A stretch of 64,000 nt of DNA from Shimia_B sp038527375 (GCA_038527375.1 JBCBFU010000006.1:1-64000), one strand, 5' to 3'; positions 17,837-26,938 are shown, counted from the first letter of the stretch. Notes: a model not told the origin generated them from the sequence alone. Translations and numbers: made by a program.

Positions 17837-17900
17837 TGGGTTGACGCGCGCGGGTTCCGGCGGTGTGGTGGCCGCACGTCGCATGAAGGAGCCTCGCGCC

Positions 17901-18527
17901 ATGACCCGCACCCCCGAAGCCGTGGTTTTCGACATCGGAAACGTCCTGATCGAATGGCAGCCCGAGCGCTATTACGACGCCACCATCGGGGAGGCGCGGC
18001 GCAAGGCCATGTTCGCGGAGGTCGATCTTCACGGCATGAATGACCGCGTGGATATGGGCGAAGGGTTCAAGGACGTCATCTATGACACCGCTGAGCAATA
18101 CCCCGACTGGCGGGCCGAGATCCGGGATTGGCACGATAACTGGATCAAGCTGGCCGCGCCGGTGATCCCGCACTCGGTGCGGTTGCTGCGCGCCTTGCGG
18201 GCCAAGGGTGTTCCGGTCTTTGCGCTGACAAATTTCGGGGTCGAAAGCTTTGCCTATGCGCAGACGCAGTATGATTTCCTGAACGAGTTCGACCGCGAAT
18301 ACGTGTCAGGCAGGATGAAGGTGATCAAACCCGCCGCCCAGATTTACGAGATGCTCGAGGCCGATTGCGGGGTGGCGCCGGAGGCGTTGATCTTTGCCGA
18401 TGATCGGCCCGACAATATCACGGCGGCAGCGGCGCGGGGGTGGCAGACGCACCTGTTCGAAGGCCCGCAAGGGTGGGCCGATGCGCTGGTCGCGGCGGGA
18501 CTGTTGAGCGCGGAGGAGGCCACCTGA
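17901..18527 (+). CDS. HAD-superfamily hydrolase, YihX-like
   Basis: A 208-residue HAD phosphatase. Motif I is VVFDIGNVLIEW, the DxGN form in which the second Asp of DxDxT is replaced, as in the YihX group; motif II is ALTNFG, motif III the Lys in MKVIKPA, motif IV FADDRPDNI. Substrate unknown; characterised YihX dephosphorylates glucose 1-phosphate. AAGGAG precedes ATG 17901. Its stop overlaps the next start (TGATG), coupling it to the ornithine-cyclodeaminase-like gene. Confidence 0.85.
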   Translation: MTRTPEAVVFDIGNVLIEWQPERYYDATIGEARRKAMFAEVDLHGMNDRVDMGEGFKDVIYDTAEQYPDWRAEIRDWHDNWIKLAAPVIPHSVRLLRALRAKGVPVFALTNFGVESFAYAQTQYDFLNEFDREYVSGRMKVIKPAAQIYEMLEADCGVAPEALIFADDRPDNITAAAARGWQTHLFEGPQGWADALVAAGLLSAEEAT

Positions 18528-19423
18528 TGCAGATCGGGTGGGAGGTTGAGCCCAAGCTGGACTGGCTGGCTTTGGCGGAGGCCTTGGCCGCCGGACATGA
18601 CGGCCCGAAGGCCAGCGTCGAGGACAGCTTTCTCTATCGCGGGTCGGACACGATCCTGAGCCGCGCGGCGTGGATCGACGGGCTGGGCGCGCTGGTCAAG
18701 ACGGCCACGATCTTTCCCGGGAACGTTGCGCAGGGACGCCCGTCGATCGATGGCGGGGCGATGCTGTTTGACGACACGAACGGATCGCTGGCCGCTGTGA
18801 TCGATTTCCGACTGCTGACCAAGTGGAAGACCGCCGGGGACAGCCTGCTCGCGGCGCTGCGGCTTGCGCCGCAAGGCGCGCAGACGATCCTCGTGGTGGG
18901 GGCTGGGACCGTGGCGGCGTCGGTGATCGAGGCCTTTGGCGCCGGGTTTCCGGGGGCGTCCTTCACGGTTTGGAACCGCACGGAAGCGTCGGGACGTGCG
19001 CTGTGCGAGCGGACGGGGGCTGCGTGGCGGGATGATCTCGCTGCGGCGGTTGAGGAGGCCGACATCATAGTCGGTTGCACGATGGCGACGGAGCCATGGC
19101 TGAACGGTGAATGGTTGCGGCCAGGGCAGCACGTGAACCTGATCGGGGCCTACCGGCCCGATATGCGCGAGGTGGATGATGCCGCGCTGGCCCGTGCGCG
19201 GGTCTATGTCGACAGCTATGACACGACGCTTGATCACATCGGGGAGTTGAAGATCCCGCTGGCCACGGGCGCGATTGCGCGGGAGGCGGTGCTGGCCGAT
19301 TACTACGCGCTGGGCGATTTTGCGCGGACGGATGGTGATATCACGATCTTCAAGAATGGCGGTGGCGCGCATCTGGATCTGATGACGGCCACCTATATTC
19401 AATCCGTTCTATCCGGGACGTGA
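18527..19423 (+). CDS. Ornithine cyclodeaminase / mu-crystallin family enzyme
   Basis: A 298-residue NAD(P)-dependent enzyme. The Rossmann fold is TILVVGAGTVAASVIEAFGAG near residue 125; upstream LGALVKTATIFPGN holds the conserved Lys and the end has EIGELK-like family features (HIGELKIPLATGAI). Members include ornithine cyclodeaminase, alanine dehydrogenase and ketimine reductases, so the exact reaction cannot be fixed. It is coupled to the HAD gene by a one-base overlap, with GGAGGAGG seven bases upstream of ATG 18527. Confidence 0.85.
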   Translation: MQIGWEVEPKLDWLALAEALAAGHDGPKASVEDSFLYRGSDTILSRAAWIDGLGALVKTATIFPGNVAQGRPSIDGGAMLFDDTNGSLAAVIDFRLLTKWKTAGDSLLAALRLAPQGAQTILVVGAGTVAASVIEAFGAGFPGASFTVWNRTEASGRALCERTGAAWRDDLAAAVEEADIIVGCTMATEPWLNGEWLRPGQHVNLIGAYRPDMREVDDAALARARVYVDSYDTTLDHIGELKIPLATGAIAREAVLADYYALGDFARTDGDITIFKNGGGAHLDLMTATYIQSVLSGT

Positions 19424-19467
19424 GCGGACGCTGTTCGGCTCACGCAAATGCGCCCCGCCCACCGTCC

Positions 19468-20709
19468 CTAGGTCGCAGCAGCGGCTGGGAGCGGGCGTTC
19501 TTTGATCGGCAAATGCACGATGGCCGAGAAGGCTCCGACCGCGACACCGACCCACCAGACGGCGGTGTAGTCGCCGTAGAGGTCGTACATGCGGCCCCCA
19601 AGCCAGACGCCCATGAAGCTGCCCAATTGGTGGCTGAAGAAGACGATCCCGTAAAGCGTGCCCATGTAGCGCAGCCCGTAAATATGCGCGACGAGGCCCG
19701 AGGTGAGCGGCACGGTGGCGAGCCACAGGGAGCCCATTGCGATGGAGAAGAGGATCACGCTGGTTGGCGTGATCGGGAACATGATGAACATCGCCGCCAC
19801 GATGGTTCGCCCCGCATAGATGCCCGCGAGCAGGTATTTCTTGGAATAGCGTTTGCCCGCCCACCCGGCGAGGAGGGTCCCAACGATATTGGCCAGCCCG
19901 ATGAGCGAGATCGCGACGGCACCTAGCGCGGAGGTCGTGGTGATGCCGATGGAGTAGAGAGCGCCGCCGGGCATGATGGGGCCGCAAAGTTCCGTGACGA
20001 AAGCGGGGAAGTGCGCGGTGACGAAGGCGAGTTGGTAGCCGCAGGAGAAGAAGCCGAGGAAGATGAGCGTGTAGGACGGGTCCTTGAAGGCTTTGGTCAG
20101 CACTTGGCCAAAGCTCTCTTCCAACTCGGCGCGGGTCGCGGCCTCGGGGGCTTTCATGAGGGGCAGGACCATGAGGGAGGCGAGGATGGAGATGGCGAAG
20201 ACGATGAACACCGATTGCCAGGGCATCATGGTCAGCAGGTATTCGGCGATGGGCGCGCCGATGACTTGCCCGGCGGAGCCGGCGGCGGTGGCGATGGCCA
20301 GCGACATGGAGCGGTTTTCGTCCGATGAGGCGCGACCCACGACGGCGAGGATCACGCCAAAGCCCGTGCCCGCGATCCCGAACCCGATGAGCCAGTTCAG
20401 GCCTTGATGCGCCTCGGGGCTGACGGCCTGCGACGACAGGATGAGGCCCGCCGCGTATGTGATGGCGCCCAGGATGATGGCTTTGCGATCGGTCAGCTTT
20501 TCCGCGATGGCGCCAAAGATCGGCTGCCCGATCCCCCATGCGAGGTTCTGGATGGCGATGGCGAGCGAGAATTCGGCCCGGAGCCAGCCGAATTCCTCGG
20601 CAATCGGGATTTGGAACACGCCAAAGGAGGCGCGGACTGCGAAGCTGATCATCATGATCAGGCAGCCTGCGACGAGGACGGGGGTGATGAGGTTTGCGCG
20701 TTGTTCCAT
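19468..20709 (-). CDS. Major facilitator superfamily transporter
   Basis: A 413-residue inner-membrane carrier with about twelve hydrophobic helices. The MFS loop-2 motif appears as GAIAEKLTDRKAIILG near residue 68. It resembles the oxalate/formate-antiporter-like branch (FGVFQIPIAEEFGW at helix 1), but substrate is unknown. ATG 20709 starts MEQRANLITP; the N-terminal extension to 20769 overlaps the promoter side of zapE and is rejected. Confidence 0.88.
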   Translation of the reverse strand: MEQRANLITPVLVAGCLIMMISFAVRASFGVFQIPIAEEFGWLRAEFSLAIAIQNLAWGIGQPIFGAIAEKLTDRKAIILGAITYAAGLILSSQAVSPEAHQGLNWLIGFGIAGTGFGVILAVVGRASSDENRSMSLAIATAAGSAGQVIGAPIAEYLLTMMPWQSVFIVFAISILASLMVLPLMKAPEAATRAELEESFGQVLTKAFKDPSYTLIFLGFFSCGYQLAFVTAHFPAFVTELCGPIMPGGALYSIGITTTSALGAVAISLIGLANIVGTLLAGWAGKRYSKKYLLAGIYAGRTIVAAMFIMFPITPTSVILFSIAMGSLWLATVPLTSGLVAHIYGLRYMGTLYGIVFFSHQLGSFMGVWLGGRMYDLYGDYTAVWWVGVAVGAFSAIVHLPIKERPLPAAAAT

Positions 20710-20780
20710 GGGCGCGACGGTGGACCCGTGGCGCGCCCCGGTCAATCGGGGAAATGTGAGGTGTCGCATCAGGAAATCTG

Positions 20781-21863
20781 ATGCGATATGGGCTCGTCAT
20801 GTCGAAGATCAGCGAGACATATCAGGCGCGGCTGGCGGATGGCTCCTTGCGCCCGGACCCGGCGCAGGCGGCGGCGGTTCAGGCCTTTGCGCGGATTGAG
20901 GCCGATCTGGCGCGGCCCGTGAAGACCGGATGGTTCGCCAAGAAGGCCGATCCTGTGCGGGGCCTTTACCTTTGGGGTGGTGTTGGGCGCGGCAAGTCGA
21001 TGCTGATGGACCTCTTTGTCGAGGGGTTGGAGGTGCCCGCGCGCCGGGTGCATTTCCACGCCTTCATGCAGGAAATTCACGCAGCGATGCACGAGGCTCG
21101 CAAGACGGGTGTGGAGGATGCCATTGTCCCGGTGGCCGACGCGGTCTCAGGCTCGGTGCGCGTGCTGGCCTTTGACGAGATGCAGATCACCGACATCACG
21201 GACGCGATGATCGTGGGGCGGCTGTTCGAGAGGCTCTTTGCCGCCGGGACGGTGGTGGTGACGACGTCGAACCGGGTGCCGGGGGATCTCTATAAAGACG
21301 GGCTGAACCGACAGCTGTTTCTGCCGTTTATTGCGCTGCTGGAAGAGCGGATGGAGGTTCAGGAACTGGCCTCTCCCACCGACTACCGACAGGACAGGTT
21401 GGCGGGGGAAGAGGTCTATTTTGCCCCCGTGACGCCCGAGGCGCGGACGCGCGTGGCGCAGATGTGGGAGGACCTTGCCGGAGGGGACGCGCCGCTGGTC
21501 CTGACGGTCAAGGGCCGGACCGTGACACTGCCCGCGTTTCGCGGTGGTGTGGCGCGGGCGCGCTTCCACGATCTGTGTGGCCAGCCCTTGGGGCCCGCGG
21601 ATTACCTGGCCATCGCGGACGCCGTGCGGGTTCTGATCGTCGAGGATGTCCCGCGTTTGGGGCGGTCGAATTTCAACGAGGCCAAGCGGTTCGTGACCTT
21701 GATCGACGCGCTGTATGAGGCGCGCGTCCGGTTGATCGTGACGGCGGCTGCTGCGCCGGAGATGCTCTACCTCGAAGGCGAAAACAGTTTCGAGTTCGAG
21801 CGCACGGCCAGCCGCATCCGCGAGATGATGGGGGACGGCTGGGGCAATTCCCCGGGCGGCTAG
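20781..21863 (+). CDS. zapE: AFG1/ZapE family ATPase
   Basis: A 360-residue AAA-like P-loop ATPase. Walker A is GGVGRGKSM near residue 70, Walker B LAFDEMQITD near 130, with TTSNRVPGDLYKDGLNRQLFLPF and IEDVPRLG-type family blocks after it. Bacterial ZapE associates with FtsZ rings; mitochondrial AFG1 aids protein quality control. ATG 20781 follows AGGAA. Its stop overlaps the convergent DinB-fold gene by four bases (CTAG). Confidence 0.93.
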   Translation: MRYGLVMSKISETYQARLADGSLRPDPAQAAAVQAFARIEADLARPVKTGWFAKKADPVRGLYLWGGVGRGKSMLMDLFVEGLEVPARRVHFHAFMQEIHAAMHEARKTGVEDAIVPVADAVSGSVRVLAFDEMQITDITDAMIVGRLFERLFAAGTVVVTTSNRVPGDLYKDGLNRQLFLPFIALLEERMEVQELASPTDYRQDRLAGEEVYFAPVTPEARTRVAQMWEDLAGGDAPLVLTVKGRTVTLPAFRGGVARARFHDLCGQPLGPADYLAIADAVRVLIVEDVPRLGRSNFNEAKRFVTLIDALYEARVRLIVTAAAAPEMLYLEGENSFEFERTASRIREMMGDGWGNSPGG

Positions 21864-22363
21864 GGCATCATGGGCAGGTCGGTCGGCTCGGGCTCCGCAC
21901 CCGCCTGCGTAAGCATGCCGTGGATTTGACCCCGGTGGTGGGTCTGGTGGTTGAACAGGTGGATCATGCACAGCGCGAGCGGCTTTTCGACCGATGCATC
22001 GCCGCCACCTGGATGAAAGCGCAGCGTGCCCGTGGTGTTGGTGACCGTCTCTGCCCAGTCGACAAGCTGCCTATCGCGTTCGGCCCGGGCTGTGCAGAAG
22101 GCCTCCCAATCCTGGGGCGCGTCCAGTGACGGATGGATGTGTGTCTCGGGCTTGGGATCGCCGCCGAACCGCGCAATCCAGAGCGCGTCATCCCAAAGCA
22201 GGTGGTTAAAGGTTCCCGAAATGGAGCCGAAGAAAGCCCCGCGATCCTGCCAGCGCTCTGCGTCTGTGAGCGTGCTGGCCGCCGCGACGAGCGACCGGGT
22301 CTGCCAGACCGAATAGCGCGCCATGAGGCAGCAATAGGCCGGGGTGATTTCGATATCGTCCAT
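21860..22363 (-). CDS. DinB-fold (DUF664-like) protein
   Basis: A 167-residue four-helix metal-binding protein of the DinB/YfiT superfamily, which includes mycothiol- and bacillithiol-dependent transferases. Metal ligands fit the His in TFNHLLWDDALW near residue 53 and the pair in LFNHQTHHRGQIHGML near 140. This DinB is unrelated to DNA polymerase IV. Reaction unknown. The tandem arrangement with the LysM gene upstream is probably coincidental. Confidence 0.88.
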   Translation of the reverse strand: MDDIEITPAYCCLMARYSVWQTRSLVAAASTLTDAERWQDRGAFFGSISGTFNHLLWDDALWIARFGGDPKPETHIHPSLDAPQDWEAFCTARAERDRQLVDWAETVTNTTGTLRFHPGGGDASVEKPLALCMIHLFNHQTHHRGQIHGMLTQAGAEPEPTDLPMMP

Positions 22364-22384
22364 GGGGCGCCCCCGAAAGGAACA

Positions 22385-22423
22385 GCGGCGCCGACACGTA
22401 ACTGGGGATTGTGTCGACGCCGC
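22385..22423 (-). terminator. Possible terminator after the LysM gene
   Basis: A 13-bp inverted repeat with one mismatch (22385-22397 with 22411-22423, 13-base loop) lies 27 bases past the LysM stop. There is no clear T tract on the minus strand, so it may instead protect an mRNA end. Confidence 0.4.
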
Positions 22424-22449
22424 CTACTGCTCTCTAGGCTTTATTGCCT

Positions 22450-23190
22450 TCAGAGATTCTCGATATCCGGGATGCGCAGAAGCTGCCCGACCTGGAGAGA
22501 CCCGTTGTCGCCCAGATGGCGGCGGTTGGCCTCGAGGATGTATTCCTGCCCGTTTGGCGTGCCGTAGTAGCGCAAGGATAGCGTCAGGAGGCTGTCGCCC
22601 AGACGCACGGTGTGCACGGCGCGCGTGGGCACGGCAGCAAGCTGTTCGCGCAGCGTTGCGTTGCCGATCTGCGGGGTTGTTGCGGGGGTGGTTGCGACGG
22701 GCGGTGTGACGCGCGCGGGCGGGGTGGCGAGCGCCAGTTGATCGGTCGCCGCGGCCTGCGAGAGCGCGGGGTTCGATTGGGCCAGCGGCAGGAGCGACGG
22801 GCGCAAGGTCCCGTTTTCGTCGCGCATGGTCGTCGTGAGGAAGTTCGGGCGGTTCTGCCCGAGATCGTTGAACAGGGGCCCCGTTGCGGTCGGCGCAGCA
22901 GTCTCTGCCGGCACGGTGAGCGGGGTCACATCGGTGAGCGTTGGCGTCTCGGCGCGCGTGACCTCGACGGCGGGTGCTGCGGTCGTCGCAGGCGCCGCCG
23001 GGACCGGGGTCACGCTGGGCGCGGGCGTCACGGTCGCCTGCGTAACAACCGGGGCCGGTTCCACAGCGGGTTGCGGTGCGACCGTGGCCTCCGGCACATC
23101 CGCCAGCGGGGTGCTGCGGTCGGGTTGGAACAGGATCAGGCCGATGGTCACGACCAGAAATGCGACGATGATCAGGAGAGGGCGATACAT
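22450..23190 (-). CDS. LysM-domain membrane protein
   Basis: A 246-residue protein. Residues 2-20 (YRPLLIIVAFLVVTIGLILF) form one membrane anchor. A long Pro/Ala/Thr/Val-rich linker, probably extended in the periplasm, runs from about 25 to 190. A single LysM peptidoglycan-binding domain follows (VHTVRLGDSLLTLSLRYYG ... LQVGQLLRIP). It likely ties the inner membrane to the cell wall. AGAGG lies before ATG 23190; the 29-residue extension to 23277 is rejected. Confidence 0.85.
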   Translation of the reverse strand: MYRPLLIIVAFLVVTIGLILFQPDRSTPLADVPEATVAPQPAVEPAPVVTQATVTPAPSVTPVPAAPATTAAPAVEVTRAETPTLTDVTPLTVPAETAAPTATGPLFNDLGQNRPNFLTTTMRDENGTLRPSLLPLAQSNPALSQAAATDQLALATPPARVTPPVATTPATTPQIGNATLREQLAAVPTRAVHTVRLGDSLLTLSLRYYGTPNGQEYILEANRRHLGDNGSLQVGQLLRIPDIENL

Positions 23191-23434
23191 ACGGGGCCTC
23201 TTGCAACGGATGGGGCGCATGGGGTTGGGCAGGGTGTCGGCAGGGGGCGCGCACGCTGTGCGTGCGGGGCAATCCAATGCGGATTGCGGGACAGGGCGGT
23301 GCCTGGCCGAGGCGCTGACATATCAAATCCCCCAATATGCGCGCCATATCTGGTTGCAGCCAGGTTTTAGCAGGGCACGCATATACTGCTGCACCAGATG
23401 TAGGGGCAGGCGGCGAATCAAGTCAACAGAGGCT

Positions 23435-23464
23435 GATTCGTTTTTGCCGAAATCGATTCGTTTT
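23435..23464. repeat. Spaced direct repeat GATTCGTTTT
   Basis: Two exact 10-bp copies at 23435-23444 and 23455-23464 are spaced exactly 20 bp apart, in the 294-bp gap between folC and the LysM gene. Same-face spacing is compatible with an operator. I see no gene in this gap. Confidence 0.6.
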
Positions 23465-23484
23465 CTTGCAGATTTGCGGAGAGA

Positions 23485-24756
23485 TCAGCCGTTTTCGCGG
23501 ATCACATGGCCTGCGAAGTAGAGACTTCCACAGATCAGCACCCGGCCTGCACCCCGCTGGGCGAGGTCCGAGAGGGCGCTTTGCAGGTCCGGCGCGGTAC
23601 GGCTGTGGATGCCTGCGGCGGCGGCGGCATCGGCGGTTTCCTCGGCCGTCAGCGTCGCGGCCTCGCCCGGGATGCTGCAGGCGGTCAGGCTGGAAAGCTG
23701 GGGCGCGAGCGCGTCCATGTAGCCGCGCACATCCTTGGTCCGCAGCATTCCGCAGATCGCGTGGGTGTCGCGCGGGGGCAGATCGGCAAGCGTGCGGGCC
23801 AGCATCGTGCCCGCCGCCGGGTTGTGGCCCCCGTCCAGCCAGAGATCGAGGTTGGGAAAGGCATCGACCAGCGCGCCCCGGGTCAGGTGCTGCATCCGCG
23901 CGGGCCATTGGACATTCGTCACCGCAGCCTCGGCCGCCGTTTCGCCAAACCCAAGATGCCTCAGGGTTGCGATGGCCGCCCCTGCATTCGTGACCTGGTG
24001 CGGACCGGGCAGTGCGGGCAAGGGCAGGTCCAGAAGCCCGGTTTCGTCCTGATAGATCAGCCGGTCGCGTTCGGTGCTGACATGCCAGTGCTGCCCATGG
24101 ACCAGAAGCGGTGCGCCGACGCGGGCGGCCCGTGCCTCGATCACGTCGAGGGCTTCTTCATGCTGGGGACCAACGATGCAGGTCACATCGCGCTTCATGA
24201 TCCCGGCCTTTTCGCCCGCGATCTGGCCCAGCGTGTCGCCAAGGAACGCCTGATGATCCATGTCCACGGGCGTGATGATCGTTGCCGCAGGCGCGTCAAA
24301 GATGTTGGTGGCATCAAGCCGCCCACCGAGGCCCACCTCCATCATCGTGAAATCCGCGGGCGTGCGCGCAAAGGCCAGCATCGCAGCGATGGTTGTGATC
24401 TCGAAATAGGTGATCGGCGCGCCGTCATTTGCGACGTAGCAGTCGTCGAGCACCTGGGTCAGGTGATCCTCGGTGATCAAGTCACCCGCCAGCCGGATGC
24501 GTTCGTGAAAGCGGGCGAGGTGGGGCGAGGTATAGGCGTGGACGGATTTGCCCACCCCTTCCAGACCCGCGCGGACCATGGCCTGCGTCGATCCCTTGCC
24601 GTTGGTGCCGGCCACATGGACGACCGGCGGGATGTCGTTTTGCGGGTTTCCCAGCTTGCCCAGCAGCGTCCAGACCCGGTCGAGCGTCAGGTCGATGATC
24701 TTGGGATGCAGCGCCATCATCCGGTCGAGGATGACGTCGGAGCGGCTGTCGCTCAC
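23485..24756 (-). CDS. folC: Bifunctional dihydrofolate synthase / folylpolyglutamate synthase
   Basis: A 423-residue Mur-ligase-type enzyme that adds L-glutamate to dihydropteroate and to folates in the cytoplasm, using ATP. The P-loop is VAGTNGKGSTQAM near residue 47; family blocks EVGLGGRLDATN, ITPVDMDHQAFLG and DGGHNPAA follow. Start ATG overlaps the accD stop (ATGA), the common accD-folC pair. Length is normal. Confidence 0.96.
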   Translation of the reverse strand: MSDSRSDVILDRMMALHPKIIDLTLDRVWTLLGKLGNPQNDIPPVVHVAGTNGKGSTQAMVRAGLEGVGKSVHAYTSPHLARFHERIRLAGDLITEDHLTQVLDDCYVANDGAPITYFEITTIAAMLAFARTPADFTMMEVGLGGRLDATNIFDAPAATIITPVDMDHQAFLGDTLGQIAGEKAGIMKRDVTCIVGPQHEEALDVIEARAARVGAPLLVHGQHWHVSTERDRLIYQDETGLLDLPLPALPGPHQVTNAGAAIATLRHLGFGETAAEAAVTNVQWPARMQHLTRGALVDAFPNLDLWLDGGHNPAAGTMLARTLADLPPRDTHAICGMLRTKDVRGYMDALAPQLSSLTACSIPGEAATLTAEETADAAAAAGIHSRTAPDLQSALSDLAQRGAGRVLICGSLYFAGHVIRENG

Positions 24757-25712
24757 GATTTGGCCTCGTCCGGGGCGGCGGCATCTTCGACGGGCTCGGT
24801 CCCCTCGGCCACCAATTCGGGCGGAGGATCCGCCGGGGCGGGCAGGTCGCCAGCTATGGGCGGCGTTTCCTTCATCAACATGCGCAGGATCTGGATCAGT
24901 TCGCGACGCATTTCGGTCCGGGCGGTCACGCGGTCGAGCATGCCGTGGTCCAGCAGGTATTCGGCGCGCTGGAACCCTTCGGGCAGGGTTTCGCGGATGG
25001 TCTGTTCGATGACGCGCGGGCCTGCAAAGCAGATCAGCGCGTTGGGCTCGGCGATCTGGACGTCGCCCAGCATCGCGTAGGAGGCGGTCACACCACCGGT
25101 CGTCGGGTGGGTCAGCACGACGATATAGGGCAGCCCCGCTTCCTTGAGCATTTGCACAGCCACGGTCGTGCGCGGCATTTGCATGAGGCTGAGGATGCCT
25201 TCTTGCATGCGCGCGCCGCCGGCTGCGGAAAAGAGGATCAGTGGACGGCCTGTCGCCACGGCGCGTTCGGCGGCTGCGATGATGGCGTTGCCCACATACA
25301 TGCCCATGGAGCCCGCCATGAAGCTGAAGTCCTGGGCTGCGGCCACGATGGGGGTTTTGCCCATCTCGCCTTCGGCGACCAGCATCGCCTCGGCCTCGTT
25401 CGTGGCCTTTTGCGCGGCTTTCAGGCGGTCGGGGTATCGTTTCTGATCGCGGAACTTCAGGGGGTCTTCGATCGGGGTGGGGACCTTGATTTCGGTGAAG
25501 ATGCCGCCGTCAAAGAGCGCCTGGAACCGCGCGCGGGGGCTGATCCCCATGTGGTGCCCGCAATTGGTGCAGACGTTCAGGTTTTCGGCCAGTTCCCGGT
25601 GGAACAGCATTTGCCCGCATTCATCGCATTTGGTCCACAGGTTGTCGGGAACCTCGCGCCGGGAAAACAGCGAGTTGATGGTCGGACGAACGTAGTTCGA
25701 AATCCAGTTCAT
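24753..25712 (-). CDS. accD: Acetyl-CoA carboxylase carboxyltransferase subunit beta
   Basis: A 319-residue subunit that, with AccA, transfers the carboxyl group from biotin to acetyl-CoA in fatty-acid synthesis. The N-terminal zinc ribbon shows four Cys (CDECGQML and CTNCGHH, residues 28-50). The carboxyltransferase core includes SAAGGARMQEGILSLMQM and HPTTGGVTASYAMLGD. The C-terminus has a Pro/Glu/Ala-rich tail. It overlaps folC by four bases. Confidence 0.97.
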   Translation of the reverse strand: MNWISNYVRPTINSLFSRREVPDNLWTKCDECGQMLFHRELAENLNVCTNCGHHMGISPRARFQALFDGGIFTEIKVPTPIEDPLKFRDQKRYPDRLKAAQKATNEAEAMLVAEGEMGKTPIVAAAQDFSFMAGSMGMYVGNAIIAAAERAVATGRPLILFSAAGGARMQEGILSLMQMPRTTVAVQMLKEAGLPYIVVLTHPTTGGVTASYAMLGDVQIAEPNALICFAGPRVIEQTIRETLPEGFQRAEYLLDHGMLDRVTARTEMRRELIQILRMLMKETPPIAGDLPAPADPPPELVAEGTEPVEDAAAPDEAKS

Positions 25713-25801
25713 GCGTGGCCTCTGGTTTCGTGCCGCTGCGCATGACGCAAGGGCAAGGCTGGATCCGGTGTCCGGGGCGAACTCGGTGAACCGGGTGTCT
25801 G

Positions 25802-25820
25802 TTATCTGGGGTTCAGATAA
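25802..25820. promoter_or_regulatory. Inverted repeat upstream of accD
   Basis: A perfect 7-bp inverted repeat TTATCTG/CAGATAA with 5-base spacer lies 90-108 bases upstream of the accD start. It could be an operator or an mRNA-leader hairpin; no regulator can be named. Confidence 0.4.
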
Positions 25821-25832
25821 GGAAGCGCCCCC

Positions 25833-25872
25833 TGAAACGCAATCGGATCAGGTGAAACGCAAGCGGATCAGG
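25833..25872. repeat. 20-bp tandem duplication
   Basis: Two adjacent 20-bp copies (25833-25852, 25853-25872) differ at one base (T/G at position 11). They lie between the CPBP protease stop and the accD promoter region, and look like a recent slippage duplication. Confidence 0.85.
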
Positions 25873-25877
25873 CTGGA

Positions 25878-26771
25878 TCATGCGGCGCGCGGCAGGACGC
25901 GGCGCACATAGATCAGCCAGATCGCGCCAAGGACCGCGAGATCAAGGATGATGAACGGCATGAGCGCGGGGTCCGAGCTGGTCATCTGAAGGTGGCGCAG
26001 GGACAGGGCGGACAGGGGCCCTGGGATCGCGATCAGCAGGATCGCCTGCACGTTGTTGACGAAGTGCAGCGCCCATGCGGCCCCCAGTGATCCCGTGCGC
26101 GCGGTCAGATCGGCGGCGACCAGCGCGAAGCCAAAGGTCACGGCGAGGATCGGCCACATGTTGGCCCCTTGGGTCGCGGGGTCCATGTGGGCGGCGGCAA
26201 AGATCGCGCCGGGCAGGATCAGCCAGACCGCCGTTTGCGCGAACCGCGCGGCGAGCTGTTGTTGCAGGTAGCCGCGAAAGGCCAGTTCCTCGGCCCCCGT
26301 TTGCAGCGCGATGAGGGGGAGCGTCAGCGGCAGCAGCAGCGCCCATTGCCCAATCGGCAGGTTGGGATCGGTGTTGAGCGTTATCAGCGCCAGCGGCACC
26401 GTGATCGCGGCCACCGCGACGGCGAGGATCAGCATCCGTCCGCCATGGTGGGCGAGCGAGGCGGCATCACCAAAGAGGCTCCATGGCGAACGTCGGTGCA
26501 TGATCCATGCGGCCGCCATCGCGCCGCCTGCCATGCCGACAAAGGTGCCCAGCAGCACGAGCGTTGGCCCGACGCCGCGCGCGGTCTGCAATCCGTCGAG
26601 GAAGATGCCCGCCGTCGCGCGGGGCAAGAGCCGCTCAATCGCGAAGGCCGCCCCCAGGATCGTGCCGAGGTAGACGGCAAAGAGCAGGACGCAGCCCGCC
26701 AGCAGCCGCCAGAGTTCGGGGTGGCGCCGGGCAGGTGCGATGTAGCGGTCGTGGGGGGCGTAGGCTGACAT
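25878..26771 (-). CDS. CPBP-family intramembrane protease
   Basis: A 297-residue membrane protein with about eight hydrophobic helices. The Abi/CPBP motifs are present: EELAFRGYLQQQL near residue 165, AAAHMDP near 195 and HFVNN near 237, which form the metal-dependent active site in relatives. Roles in the family range from protein maturation to bacteriocin self-immunity; none can be assigned here. It diverges from ilvD. Confidence 0.88.
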   Translation of the reverse strand: MSAYAPHDRYIAPARRHPELWRLLAGCVLLFAVYLGTILGAAFAIERLLPRATAGIFLDGLQTARGVGPTLVLLGTFVGMAGGAMAAAWIMHRRSPWSLFGDAASLAHHGGRMLILAVAVAAITVPLALITLNTDPNLPIGQWALLLPLTLPLIALQTGAEELAFRGYLQQQLAARFAQTAVWLILPGAIFAAAHMDPATQGANMWPILAVTFGFALVAADLTARTGSLGAAWALHFVNNVQAILLIAIPGPLSALSLRHLQMTSSDPALMPFIILDLAVLGAIWLIYVRRVLPRAA

Positions 26772-26899
26772 GCCCCTGACCTATGTCGAAGAGGCGGAGG
26801 GGACAACTGCGCGGCGTCCTGTCCACAGGCCCTTTCCGGGCGACGGTCAACTTGCGCTGGACTTCTGTGCCGCTTAGACCGACGGAAACGCCAGGGAGC

Positions 26900-26923
26900 G
26901 GTGTTGTGCCTGCGCGCAACACC
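26900..26923 (+). promoter_or_regulatory. Leader hairpin just before the ilvD ribosome site
   Basis: A 10-bp stem (26900-26909 with 26914-26923, one G-U pair) and 4-base loop end two bases before the CTGAGGGAG ribosome site of ilvD. It should be stable in mRNA. It has no T tract, so it is not a simple attenuator terminator, but it could modulate ribosome access or protect the 5' end. Confidence 0.5.
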
Positions 26924-26938
26924 CTGAGGGAGACCACC

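Noticed and set aside
19409..20800. Minus-strand 463-codon frame overlapping the MFS gene
   Set aside because: Shifted frame of the same strand with His/Arg-rich product; the MFS frame is clearly the coding one.
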